Shown here: positions 42,323 through 54,062 of the stretch, one piece after another | Layout: each line of letters opens with the position of its first letter | Position numbering within the stretch: the first letter of the stretch is position 1 | Source: Symbiodinium kawagutii | Taxonomy: Eukaryota; Sar; Dinophyceae; Suessiales; Symbiodiniaceae | Direction of reading: 5' to 3' | Assembly (NCBI GenBank): GCA_009767595.1 | Contig: VSDK01021623.1 | Location: forward strand, 129,532-193,531 | Length of the DNA: 64,000 nt | Translations under genes and position numbers: made by a program | Notes under the pieces: generated by a model | The model's input: only the letters and a program-made list of their open reading frames with translations | The model's database searches: none | Told to the model about the DNA's origin: nothing

Positions 42323-42431
42323 GTTGTGCAACTACGTGGTGCAATTTGCCATTTTGTACTTCATTGCCAAGGCGGCCATCCGGTTGCCAACAAAGCATGG
42401 TGACCGTGCTAGCGAGAGAGTCGTGTCGTGA
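42323..42431 (+). CDS. candidate last exon, membrane segment and C-terminus
   Basis: A strong acceptor (CCAATCTCTGCTTCCTCAG), then a frame reading LCNYVVQFAILYFIAKAAIR and LPTKHGDRASERVVS, TGA at 42429. One clear transmembrane helix with a basic tail. A possible donor, AGCATG/GTGACC, lies inside. Product unknown. Confidence 0.45.
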
Positions 42432-42963
42432 ATCTATGAATGCTTAATGATTTGGATGATAACGGAAAGGGGCTTTCCTATGGCCTGAGAAACCACCTAA
42501 ATAGCTTTATAACCATGTTAAATGGGATGATCATCCAAGTATGGTTGGTCCGCGTCATGGCTATCTCACGTCTGGCGCACTTGGTCGGATATTTCAAGTC
42601 AGTTTCAAGGGCCTGGCACTGCTTGAGACTTGCTCAAGAATGGTGATAGTCAATAGTTATTAATGACAATATATGGAAGTGAAATCATGCTATAGTTGAT
42701 AACATATCAATATATTAATAATGTTTTTACTTAATGGTGATGATACTTAAATAGTGAAACTTATATCAGTTGATAATAGTTATAATAGTTATGATAATGC
42801 TTATGAGAATGAATCGTGCTGGTTCATAACGATAGTTCATACTCCCTCAAGTTTCCATGATCAATTTCCCATTGCATTCATCAAGATGGTGAAGTTCCAT
42901 GGCAAACAAGCAGCTAGCCATAGTTGATCATGGCTAATGATCACCAACATCCAGCGATTCTAG

Positions 42964-43120
42964 TGGTTGGGCAACTTTTCATCCTCGCTGCACACTGGAT
43001 CGCCAGGAAAATGTCGTTTGGGACCTCTTTTCCGGGCAGATGTTCTTGTGTTCCTCGGCGCAAATTGCTGCCGGGACCTGGCAGTTGAACATTTCCAGCG
43101 TTGACATTTGTCACGACAGG
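42964..43120 (+). CDS. candidate internal exon, ~52 codons
   Basis: Between GCGATTCTAG and the strong donor ACAGG/GTAGGT. The frame reads GWATFHPRCTLDRQENVVWD then LFSGQMFLCSSAQIAAGTWQ and NISSVDICHDR. The HP..R...VWDL..G arrangement is reminiscent of the first membrane segment of voltage-gated channels, but this is only a resemblance. Confidence 0.5.
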
Positions 43121-43513
43121 GTAGGTAGAGATATACTCAGATACTGATCATAGTGTTGCTACCAGCTATCATTTTCAACGATTAAATAGTATCAATGATT
43201 TCCATCATCATCAACTGGTATGTGGTGATTGGTAGATACTAAGTACTAACAAAGATTCGCAGTAGTTTGCATACCCCAACATGGTGTCTCCTAGCATTTT
43301 GGTATGGCTACTTGCTTGATCATCCCACTTGGCAAGTGGTTAGTAACCATGGTTACCCGGGTTAAAAAGGCACTACATACTATGTACACTATAGGGTTTA
43401 TAAAAATGACAATATCCCAGTTTTAAATCACCTAAGTGGTTAGCAACCATGGGTATAGCACGTATATCAATGGTAAGGCCTACCAAAAATGGTAGTTGCA
43501 TCACCCTGGCTAG

Positions 43514-43624
43514 AAGTTCCGAAAGCGCGAGCAGCATGGGGAGGCACACCACACCACGCGGTCGCCATCCAAGGAGGCTGCTTCACCAACTCCCCGGTTC
43601 GCGGTTTGGGCCATGGCAATCCAT
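43514..43624 (+). CDS. candidate internal exon
   Basis: After CCCTGGCTAG the frame reads KFRKREQHGEAHHTTRSPSK then EAASPTPRFAVWAMAIH, to GT at 43625. Basic first half, hydrophobic end. Product unknown. Confidence 0.4.
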
Positions 43625-43830
43625 GTCAACGTTAATCATGCTTAATTGATGGTATCAGATGACAATCCAGAGTCACCAGCGAAAAGCTAGATTCAATGGT
43701 GTATATACACCGCGAACATCCGCGAACATTATGCCATAGTTGCCAGTGACCCTAGTCAAAGACCCATATCTTTCACACTCGGTGGGCTATCCATGCTCTG
43801 ATGACATTGAGCATCCCACTACGCTTGCAG

Positions 43831-43901
43831 GGTTGGTTCACCATTTCCGGGCGCCCAGTCGCTATGTTGAAGCCTCGACTTCTCAGCGTCGGAGTTTGTA
43901 G
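43831..43901 (+). CDS. candidate short last exon
   Basis: Acceptor CTACGCTTGCAG, then LVHHFRAPSRYVEASTSQRR and SL, TAG at 43899. Longer + and minus frames also cross here, so the frame is unsure. Confidence 0.3.
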
Positions 43902-44042
43902 GTTGACGGTTCCCACTCCCAAAAAGCCAGCCATGTGCCATCCATCCCCAATGCTGTTTTTTGGGGGATCCAAAACCATGAGAATCGGTGGCAAGACCGA
44001 CCGATCACCAGCTGAACCCAGCAAAACCATTCACGACCAGTT

Positions 44043-44230
44043 GTGGTAGGTCCTCCCATCGTCTCCCCCTCCATGTTTGGTTGGGGGAAGCAGATCCAGG
44101 ATCCTGAACTCTCGAGGATTTCCCCGGGATTTCTAGGAGTTTCACCTGGTGGTTCCTCAGTTTCCCTAGAAATCATGGGCTGTGCAACTGCCGAGGTTGC
44201 TCAGAAGTTCCTGCACATTTTTTCGTCCAT
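44043..44230 (+). other. coding-like stretch
   Basis: The frame reads MFGWGKQIQDPELSRISPGF then EIMGCATAEVAQKFLHIF and runs into a family D element. Possible exon; no clear borders. Confidence 0.3.
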
Positions 44231-44353
44231 ACCCTTTGGTGAACTAACATGACTCTCTGGAAAATCCACCAGTTCAATGGATGATTTCCAGGGGTTTCCT
44301 CACAAAATGGTGGATTTTCCATTGCCAGCCATGTTAGGGACTACCAGGGGGTA
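44230..44353. mobile_element. family D MITE-like element
   Basis: TACCCTTTGGTGAACTAACATG..GGAAAATCCACC at the left and GGTGGATTTTCCATTGCC..CATGTTAGGGACTACCAGGGGGTA at the right. Confidence 0.7.
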
Positions 44354-44485
44354 AACCATCAGTCACCAGTCAACAGAGGATACCCTTCGTGGTGAGCCTC
44401 TCCGTGGCAATGGCGCCGCACTTCAGGTGACTTCGGGAAAAACGCCGCATGTAACGCCTGACCTGTTTGGCAGCACCATGCTGGG

Positions 44486-44545
44486 GTTCAGAAGCTGGTG
44501 ATGAGAAGCCTAGTGGTTCAGAAGCTGGTGATGAGAAGCCTAGTG
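44486..44545. repeat. perfect 30-base tandem duplication
   Basis: GTTCAGAAGCTGGTGATGAG plus AAGCCTAGTG occurs twice with no change. Confidence 0.9.
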
Positions 44546-44931
44546 ATTGAAACTACAATTTATTATATAAGGGGGTCAGGAGGTGTACTACCACTGCTTG
44601 CTAGTTTCAGACATGTTCTTGTCGCTTCCACTTACCTCTGGTTATATGTTTCATATTTATCTTTGAAATGATGCCCCAATTGAACGAACACAAGCTTCTG
44701 AGCAGTTTCCTGAACTTTGGCTGGCTACTTATTAATCGATTGGCTGGTGCTGGCTATATCCGATTGAGCAGTCGGCACATCTGAAGCACCACCACAGGCT
44801 ATATAGATGATCAATCACTCCCGATAGGGGGGGTACAGTTTTGTCTCATGTGGTGATGTGGTGATGTGGTTTGTTTCCACCATTAAGAAAGGTCATGCAG
44901 CAACAAACCAACCGGTTTCAACAAGCCATTG

Positions 44932-45029
44932 GCTGTTGGTTGGGGGGAGCTAAGCAGCCAGGCGTATCCATGTATCCCTTGAGAGGGGGAGCTAAGGAGC
45001 TAGCTGGAGTGTTCTAACCCAATGGTAGA
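44932..45029. mobile_element. family C element
   Basis: GGCTGTTGGTTGGGGGGAGCTAAG .. TATCCCTTGAGAGGGGGAGC .. GGAGTGTTCTAACCCAATGGTAG. Confidence 0.6.
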
Positions 45030-45405
45030 CAACATCAATGCCTGAATGCCTGCCACATTGCTGACCAAAGCAGTGTCGAAGCAGGCCCTACCATTAGTAT
45101 TGTGTCTAGCAAAACTGATGGGAACCAACCCCTGGGAGGGGCTCGCTGTTTCCAAAGCCATGCGTATCTAATGAAATCATCAATCATCGATTCTTCTACC
45201 GTGCTTAATCAACATTATTCAACTCTGAAGATGGCGTTGGAACGTGGCAGAATCTTCAATTGACGAACTTTTCGATTCTAAATCATCCTTGATGGCGGCA
45301 GAATCTTAAAACGAACTTTTCCATCGTGAATAGCTTTCATCAACCATGCTCAACTGAATCCTGAACCATTTCTGAAGCCCCCAACTATTTCACCTCCCAG
45401 CTCGC

Positions 45406-45494
45406 CGTGGCAAGCCCACCGTGACAGCTTGCCCGGACGGTGCCGACTGCATCGGGCCTGGTGGCACAGTCTTCACAAACTCAAGGCGCCAACT
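45406..45494. other. coding-like island, strand uncertain
   Basis: The minus frame reads WRLEFVKTVPPGPMQSAPSG between TATGAATCAG and GCTGGGAG/GTGAAA. The + frame reads SPWQAHRDSLPGRCRLHRAW. The minus reading has better splice borders. Confidence 0.35.
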
Positions 45495-45955
45495 GATTCA
45501 TAAGTGATCAAATGGTGGTTTTTATGGTGGTTTATATCATGAACAGAGGTGAATAAGTGATCAAATGCTGGTTAATAGTGGTTGATTTGTTCTTTTTATA
45601 TCATTTATAGATGTTTGTAGTGCTTAATGATTGTTGGTGGTTGATGTTGGTACTGGTTAGTCATTGTTGGTGGTTGCCATGGTGGTGGCGAAGTGATCGA
45701 TGAATGGTTTGTGACTAGTGGCTAATGATGGTTGAACATTCCAAGCAAGTCACCAATGATGTTTAAACCCAAGTGCCATCAGGTAATGGTTTGTGGTTGT
45801 TGATAATCGTTCAGGGTGGTTGCCTATAGTGTCAATAGATATTCAACAGCAACCTAATTGATACTTGACAAAGTGATACTTGATAGATAGTCAAAGATGC
45901 TTGATAGATGGTCAAGGATGGTTCAAGACGGTGGATTGAAACTATTGCTACTTAG

Positions 45956-46079
45956 ATGGCAGTGGGTCAGTGCACCCTTAGTCCCCCTGGTTCCCCTATC
46001 ATTAACCAGCTTGTTTTCCCTATAGTTTTGGTACTTATTATCCCCAATATTGGTTGGTTAACTGCTTGACCCATGGCCA
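45956..46079. mobile_element. family E MITE-like element
   Basis: TGGCAGTGGGTCAGTGCACCCTTAGTCCCCCTGG at the left and ACTGCTTGACCCATGGCCA at the right. Confidence 0.65.
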
Positions 46080-46131
46080 GATGGTGAAAGACGGTGGATG
46101 AGTTTCAAACTGACCGTTGATGAGCTGCCAG

Positions 46132-46200
46132 CAGATCGGCTGGGCTACCTGCCGCCCTGGCACTAGGCGTGTTGGTCGCCCACGGGACTCCGCATCCCAG
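46132..46200 (+). CDS. candidate short exon, hydrophobic
   Basis: Between GAGCTGCCAG and CCCAG/GTGACC. One frame reads SAGLPAALALGVLVAHGTP; phase 0 is also open (QIGWATCRPGTRRVG). 69 bases. Product unknown. Confidence 0.35.
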
Positions 46201-46562
46201 GTGACCACTAGAAGACCTCATGCACCAGCATCAAGATCATCCAAGTAGCTTAGCTAGTGATAGTAATGATGATTAACCATTGAGACCAACCATTTATCCA
46301 ATGGATGTTCCAAGTTACTTAGCTAGATCATTGGATCTCTCAAGAGTGATGATTTATCGTTGAGATAAGCTCTTTGAGATCAACCACACTTGAACCATTA
46401 ACATTTGTAACCATCCAATAACAAGCATTAGCCTCTGGTAATCCAGCAGCTTGGTTGGAGAATCCCAGCCATTTCTTCGTTTGGTTTAGCAAGGGAAGCA
46501 CGGGACCCCGGGGCCCCACAGTGTGCGAGAAGTAGCTGATTCCCACCGGCTCTGCGCCGCAG

Positions 46563-46710
46563 ATACTATTCCTGGCCTCAGTGGAGTGCACGGACTTATG
46601 CCCGCGATTCTCTCAAGGCAGGAGCTGCCACGGTGCGGATGGAGAGCGCGGCGGTGGGTTCCTGGTTGGCTCGGTTGATGGCTGTCATGGCTGGTTTTGT
46701 CGTTGGTTGA
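46563..46710 (+). CDS. candidate last exon, ~48 codons
   Basis: Acceptor GGCTCTGCGCCGCAG, then YYSWPQWSARTYARDSLKAG, AATVRMESAAVGSWLARLM and AVMAGFVVG, TGA at 46708-46710. Hydrophobic C-terminal end. A donor-like GCG/GTGGGT offers a shorter version. Product not recognised. Confidence 0.45.
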
Positions 46711-47580
46711 AGTCCTTCATCAGTTGGTGGTATAAACTGATTCGGAGTTGCAGGTAGTACTGGTGGCGCCATGCCAGCCACAAGAAACAGGGATGGGTCG
46801 GATGGATGTCCATCCATGATGTACCCCCAGAATTGGCGGGAATGCCCTTGAAATGGTGAAGTTCTATGAAGTTGTTGTGCCTTTTCCCTGGACAACTTCT
46901 GGGTTTTGCCATCGGAAAACATGAATAGTTGAGTTGCCTCTCAGGGGACCAGGGCGGAGTCTTTGGGGTTTGTTACGATTGACCATCCTGCCTTATCAAT
47001 AAGCTGGTAACTTAATGAGCTGGGGTGATAGACTGGTCAATTGGATGGTAAGGTCATCAGATTATGGTTACAGGTTGATCAACAAGCCTGCCAACCATTC
47101 ATTAATATCAATAGTCAACATGGCGAATTGTTGAGCAGCCTCTGCACCGTTGTGCCAGGCATCAACGTCAGCGTTATTCTAGCACCGTCATCGGCCTTTG
47201 CCAGCTCATCAATACCATCACGAACCAGCTTCTTGACCATCATTAGGAATGATTAACCAGCAGAAACTGGATAAATTGTCAGTAACCAATCATTAACCAT
47301 CATTAACCAGTATTGACCAAAATTGCCCGTTCTTAATCACCATGGCACCCATCTTTGACTCATTTTTTCACCATCTAATCACCATTCGGAAACCCATCAA
47401 ATAGCCATCAATTAACTATCAGTAGTTCAACATCAACCATCACCTAACCATTGTTCACCCGCTGGATACTACACAGTCACCCATCATTGAAACAACGTTT
47501 TAATAGTGATGTACCTGTCATTTCACCCGAATTTCACCGGCACTACGCAACGTGAACCATGATCAGCAGCTGGTTGCCAG

Positions 47581-47652
47581 GCACTCTTCCCGGACGAGTT
47601 GCCCGACATCGCCAGGCGAAGAAGTGGCCATGACATGGCATCCTTCATGTTG
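47581..47652 (+). CDS. candidate short exon
   Basis: After TGGTTGCCAG the frame reads ALFPDELPDIARRRSGHDMA then SFML, ending at a GTTGGT donor-like site. Codons are GC3-rich. The frame stays open to the left (AAGCQ). Confidence 0.4.
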
Positions 47653-48480
47653 GTTGGTGATGATGGGTCAAAGATGGTTCGTGGTGCTTAATGGTAGATG
47701 CAGGTGATGATATATGTGTATATTTTTGTACATATGTTGTAGTGTTTGATGATTGTTAATGGTGGTCAATGGCGGTTATTAGTGGTCAATGGTGGTTCGT
47801 GATGTTTTACGATCGTTCATGATGCTTAAATGATGCTTATTTGATGGGTTGATGATGGATGATGGTGGTCATGTCATGATCTTTGATATTCGCCACCATG
47901 AATAATGGTCATCGATGTTTGATAGCAGTAAGGACCAATGATGTTAAGAATTATTTGATTTTGATTAATGATATCAAATGATTCTTTATGATTTCAATGA
48001 TGGTCAATGAATGTTAATTGTGGTTATCGACAACGGTCAATCATTGTGGACAGCGATTAATAGTGGTTGATTACTTACAATCATAGTATTCTTGCTAATA
48101 TGTAAGTGTGAATAACCAAGGAGTAGTGGAAAATAAACGGCCAATAGTGCTCTTTGATGGTTTATGATTGTTGCCTTTTGGTGACCTCATTACTGCTGCA
48201 AAATCACCAGATTGTTTATCAGCAACTCAAAGCATGGCAGTTCCAGCTAGGCAGGAACCGATCAGATCTGCAGTGGTAGATCCAGAGTATTAAAGCATAT
48301 TAAAGCAACACATCCGAATTCTACAACAGAAATAGCTTTAGTCGTTCTTGTCAGACTGTGGGTGGCTTTAATGGGACACAGATCTCACGTTCATAGCTTG
48401 GTTCAGCAAGGATGTTTAGCATGATCAAGAATTTTGAAGCAGCAATTCATCACCGTACGACCCTGAACCTGCAATGCATC
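47653..48480. repeat. GGTTGATGATGG cryptic repeat and AT-rich filler
   Basis: TGGTCAATGGTGG, GATGGTTGATGATGG and TTTGATG words, here in the orientation opposite to the AACCATCATT tracts. No gene seen. Confidence 0.5.
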
Positions 48481-48686
48481 GGCAATGGCCCAACGATTTA
48501 CCAATAATTACTGTTGTTGTCAGTCAACAACTACGTCCGGCATGAACCAACAAGTAACCGCCAAGTAACAAGTAACAAGAGTCAATCGGCAACTAATCAT
48601 CAACTAACGACAGTCAAGCAACAATTCTCCACACATAGCCCTAAATCAACCAACAAGCTTCCAAACTTTGCCCTTCGTCAGAAGCG

Positions 48687-48788
48687 CGTGGTTTCAAGCA
48701 TTTTTGGTTTTCCCAGCTGATTTTGAGAGATTTGGGAGATGGGTTGGCTGATGAACTGATATGTTTGATAGGGGTTACAGCCACCAGC
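48687..48788. mobile_element. family B-related element, diverged
   Basis: GTGGTTTCAAGCATTTTTGGTTTTCCC at the left and GATAGGGGTTACAGCCACCAGC at the right. Confidence 0.45.
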
Positions 48789-48856
48789 ATAGAGAAGTCA
48801 CCAGTGAATCACCAACCCTTTCACCACGACGGCGTAACCTGGCGAGAGGTATGCAG

Positions 48857-48958
48857 ACCCCGGGGAGTACGGCATTGAGAGCAACACATGTGGCTCTGAC
48901 GAAGAGCTTTGCTGATGTCCGACCTCTGGCCCCCTGTGGCAAATCGTTGGGATCATAG
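48857..48958 (+). CDS. candidate coding island
   Basis: After GGTATGCAG the frame reads TPGSTALRATHVALTKSFAD then VRPLAPCGKSLGS and TAG. A second + frame reads YADPGEYGIESNTCGSDEEL and C, TGA. Which one is real is undecided. Confidence 0.35.
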   Translation, partial: TPGSTALRATHVALTKSFADVRPLAPCGKSLGS

Positions 48959-49654
48959 TGGTTGATTGAGTGTTAAGTGGTTGATTCCGGTGGGTTGATT
49001 GAATGATGGTTGGTTGACGATGGTTAATGGAAGTCAATGGTGGACAATGACTATACTAGTAACAGAGGGAATCAATCAGAACACTGATTTTTTCATAATG
49101 ACAGGATTTTGATGTTTGATGATAATACTTGCTGCAATGGGGATAGCCATGGTCAATGATTATCGATGGAAGCGACCATCAAATGAGGGCGACCATCCCA
49201 GCGATTGTGCCTCTGAAGGGACAATGCGGAGTGTTCATAATTTGCAAATGGAAACGGAACCATTAACTGGATGGATTAAGTTACAGCTACTACCTTTGCT
49301 TTTTAGGCTTTTTGGGATATGATTGATTTACCATATAGCCACTAAAAGTTCGACTTTTAGCAAGGGATCTAAACGCCATCAAGTTAAGAAAGTAAACACA
49401 TATGTACTTCCTTGAGAGAAATTGACAATCTTAGTTGCAATCACGGTGAACTTTGGCAGTGACAATGCCACGATTCTCTACGGAGATGGTATAAGCAATG
49501 GTTTGAGTTGTTTCTTGCTGGGATAGTGGTGGTCAACCAAAACCTAATGTCTTGTGGGGATTGCCGGGAGGGACGAGGGGAGGTTTACCTTCGGAGTATC
49601 CAGGATGACAAAAGGGGCTGCGATGGCTGAAGGTACATATCTTCATCTTTTTTT

Positions 49655-49742
49655 ATATGGGTATGTGAACATCCCAACAAAGACTGATATGGTCATTTGT
49701 CGGATGTTCACCCGGGTACAGGGTCTTGACCCACAGCCATGT
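49655..49742. repeat. repeat shared with 15590-15703
   Basis: GGGTATGTGAACATCCCAACA .. GGATGTTCACCCGGGTACAGGG..TTGACCCACAGCCATG. Confidence 0.5.
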
Positions 49743-50532
49743 CGCTGTCTTAGTATATCCATTGTTCTCAATCTTGTTTTGCTAGTCTCTGGAACTCATC
49801 TAGTTTATCTTGTTTAGCTACTGTGATCCGTCAAAGCTATCTACTACGAACTATCTATAGGCTATCTGCTCTTGTTGACCAACCTTTATTTGGGCGAACC
49901 CTGTGGGTTGTTGCTTCAACAGGTGTGCCCCACATTCTGGTACAGCCACCATTGGAAGTATAGAAGTATGAACTAAATTTCAGGGTGAATCGATGGTCAA
50001 ACGATTATTGGTATAACCATGATCAATAGCTTCCTAACCAGTTGTGAGCAGTTAGCAATACTGGTTACTGTAATCAAAAAATACATTTCATAGACTGCGG
50101 CCAGCTGCAATTCATCTTTGAAACAGTTCCGATCAATGGTAGTTCACCTACCTCACGCGGTTACTGACCATGGCTACACCCCAGGATAGTAACCCCAGCT
50201 GCACATCCAAGGAGTTTTGTTACAACATAGCTTCGCTCACGGTCGGTCAATCAATGGTAGTCCACCGATGTTACCATCACTCTGGGTCAACCAATGGTAC
50301 TTGGATGTGTACCCCCACTTAGTAAGTGGTTGTTCACCATGGTTCAGATTCCCTAGTCTTCTTGGCCACTATGTTATCAACCAATAAGCATTATTTCAAG
50401 TAGATGACCATTTTGAGTTTATTAACATTCTGTCCACTGAATCTGAGTAGTTGTATGTCATTGAGCTACCTAATAGAAGTAGAGCTATTGTTAGCCGTAG
50501 TATTGACCATTCCATGGAAGCTTTGTTCCACC

Positions 50533-50670
50533 ATGACTTCCTTGGTGAGGTCGGATGGTTTGCTGCATGTTGTTCGTGGTCACGGTGCTGAACGACTTGT
50601 GACTGGGACCGAAACTGATGCAATGCGACATGGAAGCACTGTGGTGTGTTGCATGGTGCAGGATGGTTGA
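50533..50670 (+). CDS. candidate coding island, 45 codons
   Basis: The frame reads MTSLVRSDGLLHVVRGHGAE then RLVTGTETDAMRHGSTVV and ends TGA. It is followed by TTGATGATGGTTGATT repeats. Product unknown. Confidence 0.35.
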   Translation: MTSLVRSDGLLHVVRGHGAERLVTGTETDAMRHGSTVVCCMVQDG

Positions 50671-50880
50671 TGATGGTTGATTGTGATTCGTGATGGCTAA
50701 TAGTTAATGGTGGTATATGATGATTAGTGATGGTCGATGGTGGTGTGAGGGTGTTTGATGACGGTTACTTCAATGGTAATGGTTCATGATGGCCATGGCT
50801 GGGTCAAGGTTGGTGAATGATGGTTTGCGATGGTTGAACTGGTTGCAATGATGGTGGCTTATGATGATTTATGAATCATC
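50640..50880. repeat. GATGGTTGATGATGG cryptic repeat
   Basis: Dense GATGGTT, TGATGG and GGTGATG words. Confidence 0.5.
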
Positions 50881-51354
50881 TGCAAAAAAAGGATGAACCA
50901 TCCAATCCAATGGTTGATTGAGATCGATCGTCCGTTCAACATGCTTAGTCGAGAGAGCCTTTAGATTCCAATGTGACGGTGGGCCAGCAGCGGCCACAGT
51001 TGTATGGGAGAACTACGTAGTGTGACCTATCATGTTGACGAGCCACACACTCACGCTCAAGCACAAAAAGTGTGAGGTTGGATGGATGTGCCAGAGTAAC
51101 CAGCGGGTGAGATTGGCCTTCACAGCTTGTCAGCTCACAGTTGCCCATTGGGACCATGTGAAGCAGGGGCTGGTTGAGCATCGAAGCATGCCGCAGTGAT
51201 ACCATGATACCATGGGCATCTGGGTCAGGGGTTGGACATTTGGGCCAGTCAGGGGTTGGGCAGGTCAGAGTTGACCAAACATCGAGTTACCAAGTTCGCA
51301 GCCGGGATGTTGATCATGATTTGACCATTGTGGATGTGGATCTTAACCATCAAC

Positions 51355-51470
51355 GAACCATCATTGTAGCCATATTCAAGCAATCATTGTAGCCATCATT
51401 GTAGCCATCAGATAGTGATTAAGCGACTAATTGAACCATCATTGTAGCCATCATTGTAGCCACTATGTTG
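51355..51470. repeat. CATCATTGTAGC repeat, six copies
   Basis: CATCATTGTAGCCAT or ATCATTGTAGCC recurs six times, partly in tandem. Confidence 0.7.
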
Positions 51471-51472
51471 GA

Positions 51473-51578
51473 CTGTTGGTTGGGAGGGAGCGAGGTGTGA
51501 AAGGGGTATCCCGCTCTACCATTCTAATAAGGGAGCCAGGCCAGGAGCTACCAGGAGTGCCTGTTGACCAAATGGTAG
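51473..51578. mobile_element. family C element, full copy
   Basis: CTGTTGGTTGGGAGGGAGCGAG .. GGTATCCC..TTCTAATAAGGGAGCC .. GGAGCTACCAGGAGTG..GACCAAATGGTAG. Confidence 0.7.
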
Positions 51579-51985
51579 TTCTAGATCATTATGGAGATTA
51601 AGTGCAGTTATAGTACAGCCATCATCGAATCTTACCATCGATTCACTGATCAATGATCATTCTAGACCATTCTCAAGTACAGGATCTACTGGCTGTTCAC
51701 CATCGCTTTGCCACAGCCACACGAACTATTCCCAACTATCTAGCAACAGTTTGATAAGAAATTTATCAGAAGCAACCAACCAAGTGTTAACTATCAGTCA
51801 TCCATCAGTCAGTCACTAGTTCTCGACTAGGAATTATTCACTTATCAGTGGAAAAATATCAATATCAATTATCCAACCATCAATTTGCCATATTTTCGCT
51901 ATTGCCAACTACCAACTCTTAGAAGAAACACCTTGTTGTGACTGGGCAGTTACCTTCTGTAAGTTGGTAACTGGAAGGGTAGGAG

Positions 51986-52109
51986 CTCTCGTTTCCTGGC
52001 GACATTTTCTCACCATGAAGCGCGAAGCCTCTCAGGCTGGGCAGCTTCAACATCATTTGGCTGATGAACAGCATCGAAAGCGAGGCGGGGGCCTTGGCTG
52101 CGGCGAAAG
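51986..52109 (+). CDS. candidate exon, Gln/His/Arg-rich
   Basis: The frame reads MKREASQAGQLQHHLADEQH then RKRGGGLGCGER, ending at GCGAAAG/GTGGAT. It is followed by GATGGT repeats. The left border (GGTAGGAG) is a guess. Product unknown. Confidence 0.4.
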
Positions 52110-52228
52110 GTGGATGGTGAGATGCTGGGAGATGCTGGCAGATGGTGGTTGGATGCTTCAGCTTGTGGTGATTGATGGTAGTTCATGGTGGTTTATGGTC
52201 GTTCATGGCGGTTGATGGTGGTCAAGTG

Positions 52229-52511
52229 GCGGTTGAACTTTCTTGGAAGTTCATCCTGGCGAAGTGTCCTTGGGTTCATGGGGGGCAGTGACTTTTATGG
52301 GCCGAAGCGAATGCTTGATACCCATGGTTTCAGGAAGAACTGGTTCGTGTTTTCTCTCTTTTTTTCGATGAGAAAACTCCCACGGAAGCTTGAAATGAAC
52401 CCGCTTCATGAACCATCAACTTCTTCCGTGCGCGTGCCCGGAAGTCGTTTCCCTGGTTGTGGTGATCCATGGGGGGTCACAGCTACAGCCAGGGTTGCTG
52501 AGTTGATTTAA
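52229..52511 (+). CDS. coding-like ORF, ~94 codons
   Basis: An open + frame: GGSDFYGPKRMLDTHGFRKN, a hydrophobic WFVFSLFFSMRKL, EMNPLHEPSTSSVRVPGSRF, GVTATARVAELI, then stop. The pyrimidine-rich CTCTCTTTTTTTCGATGAG could be part of an intron, so it may be two exons. Not recognised. Confidence 0.35.
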
Positions 52512-53495
52512 GTGGGAAGGGCACTTCCCCCAGACCCTGCCCCTGCCTGTGATGTACCATCCATGGCTGAACAAGCCCCATGCTTACAACCACCACAAAA
52601 ATGATCGATGCTCATGTGCAGTGGTGAAAATTGGCGTTGGGGGTTCAATATTTCAAGGGACAATCATGGAACAATGAAATCCCAACAGTTCTGAAATGAT
52701 TTTTTTCAAGCATCTCAGCATTTTTGAGAGCATTTTGGGTGCCTCTTCACCATCACAACATCCATTTGCAAAAGCAATGGGGTGCGTCTTCATCACAGAT
52801 GGGGCATTCCTTGAATAACTCCCCAATTCAACCTCAGAGGGACCCATTTTCAAAGCGCACGATTTGTGGACACCGGGAATTGGATGGAAGCCGACCAACC
52901 CACGGCACGTCTCCAGAAATGATCAGAAATGTCTCATGCTTGGCCGATACAGTCATTGTGAATGGTGGTTCATGTACACATGTTGCATGTTTACAGCAAC
53001 TGTTGAGCATGATCGATTCACAGGCATTGATGCTAGCCAATGATTCTGCAACTGCACGGTGGTAAATGATGATGAAAATTGTGGGGAAGAATGGTCAATC
53101 ATCTTTGATCATCGTTAACAAGGGCCGCTTGAGGGGAAGAGCAACCAACAAGAATCAGCTGGATCTGTCGTTCATCGGTTTTCCCATGGTTTTCCTGGTT
53201 GACGGGCCCTCCTGGATGAATTCACATCGATCACATTTGAACATTAGCATCAATACACCAATGCTAGTCATGAACCAAGATCTTATGTTGGTTCTTAAAG
53301 ATCTTCAAATCAACCAATAGTCGGCAACTAGTGACCAATGGCTATTGATTCTGGTTATTAACCAGTTTCTACAGACACTTTGGCTATTTACCCATCACCA
53401 ATTGTGAGCCAACAGCCAAATTTCACCCACTAATGAACATGCGGGTGAATCATCTTCTGGGAAAAACTACTATGCTGGTTAACCGCCATTATCCT

Positions 53496-53612
53496 TACCC
53501 TCTAGTAAACTAACATGGCAATGGAAAATCCACCATAATTGGATGATTTGCCAGGGTTCCCCTAACAAAACGGTCGATTTTCCAGCCAGCCATGTTAGTC
53601 TACCCGAGGGTA
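53496..53612. mobile_element. family D MITE-like element, well preserved
   Basis: TTACCCTCTAGTAAACTAACATG then GCAATGGAAAATCCACC at the left. At the right, GGTCGATTTTCCAGCC..CATGTTAGTCTACCCGAGGGTAA. About 35-base inverted repeats. Confidence 0.85.
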
Positions 53613-53692
53613 ACTAACATTAACCAACATGAACCACCGCCATTCCCAACATTGACAAACCTCGACCACGCGGATCGACGTTTGGGACCCAG

Positions 53693-53790
53693 GACGGCCT
53701 GTGGATTGACTGGGAACCACCCAAGCCTAATGCCTGGGCCAGCAAGGACGTGGGGAAGGGGTTGATGTCGGTGCGCAATGGTTGGAGCTG
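53693..53790 (+). CDS. candidate internal exon
   Basis: After GTTTGGGACCCAG the frame reads DGLWIDWEPPKPNAWASKDV then GKGLMSVRNGWSW, ending at GAGCTG/GTGAAA. The frame is open further left (RPRGSTFGTQ). The Trp-rich, GC3-rich pattern strongly suggests coding. Product not recognised. Confidence 0.5.
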
Positions 53791-54062
53791 GTGAAACGTG
53801 TGATGATGGTGTGGTGATGGTTGATGGTGGCTGACGATGATGGATGATATGTTCAAATGCTGGTTGGTACTGGTTGGTGATGGTTAACAGTGAAATCGTT
53901 GATGAAGAACTTTTGGTGAGTGATGGGCTTACGATTTGTTGAAGATGGGTCGTCGATTTGTGATTTACATCCATTTTCAGCTCGCCATAACACGCTGAGC
54001 TGTAGATTAGTAGAGTTATGAACCAAACAGCATATAAGATGTGTTAAAGGTTTGTTAATTAT

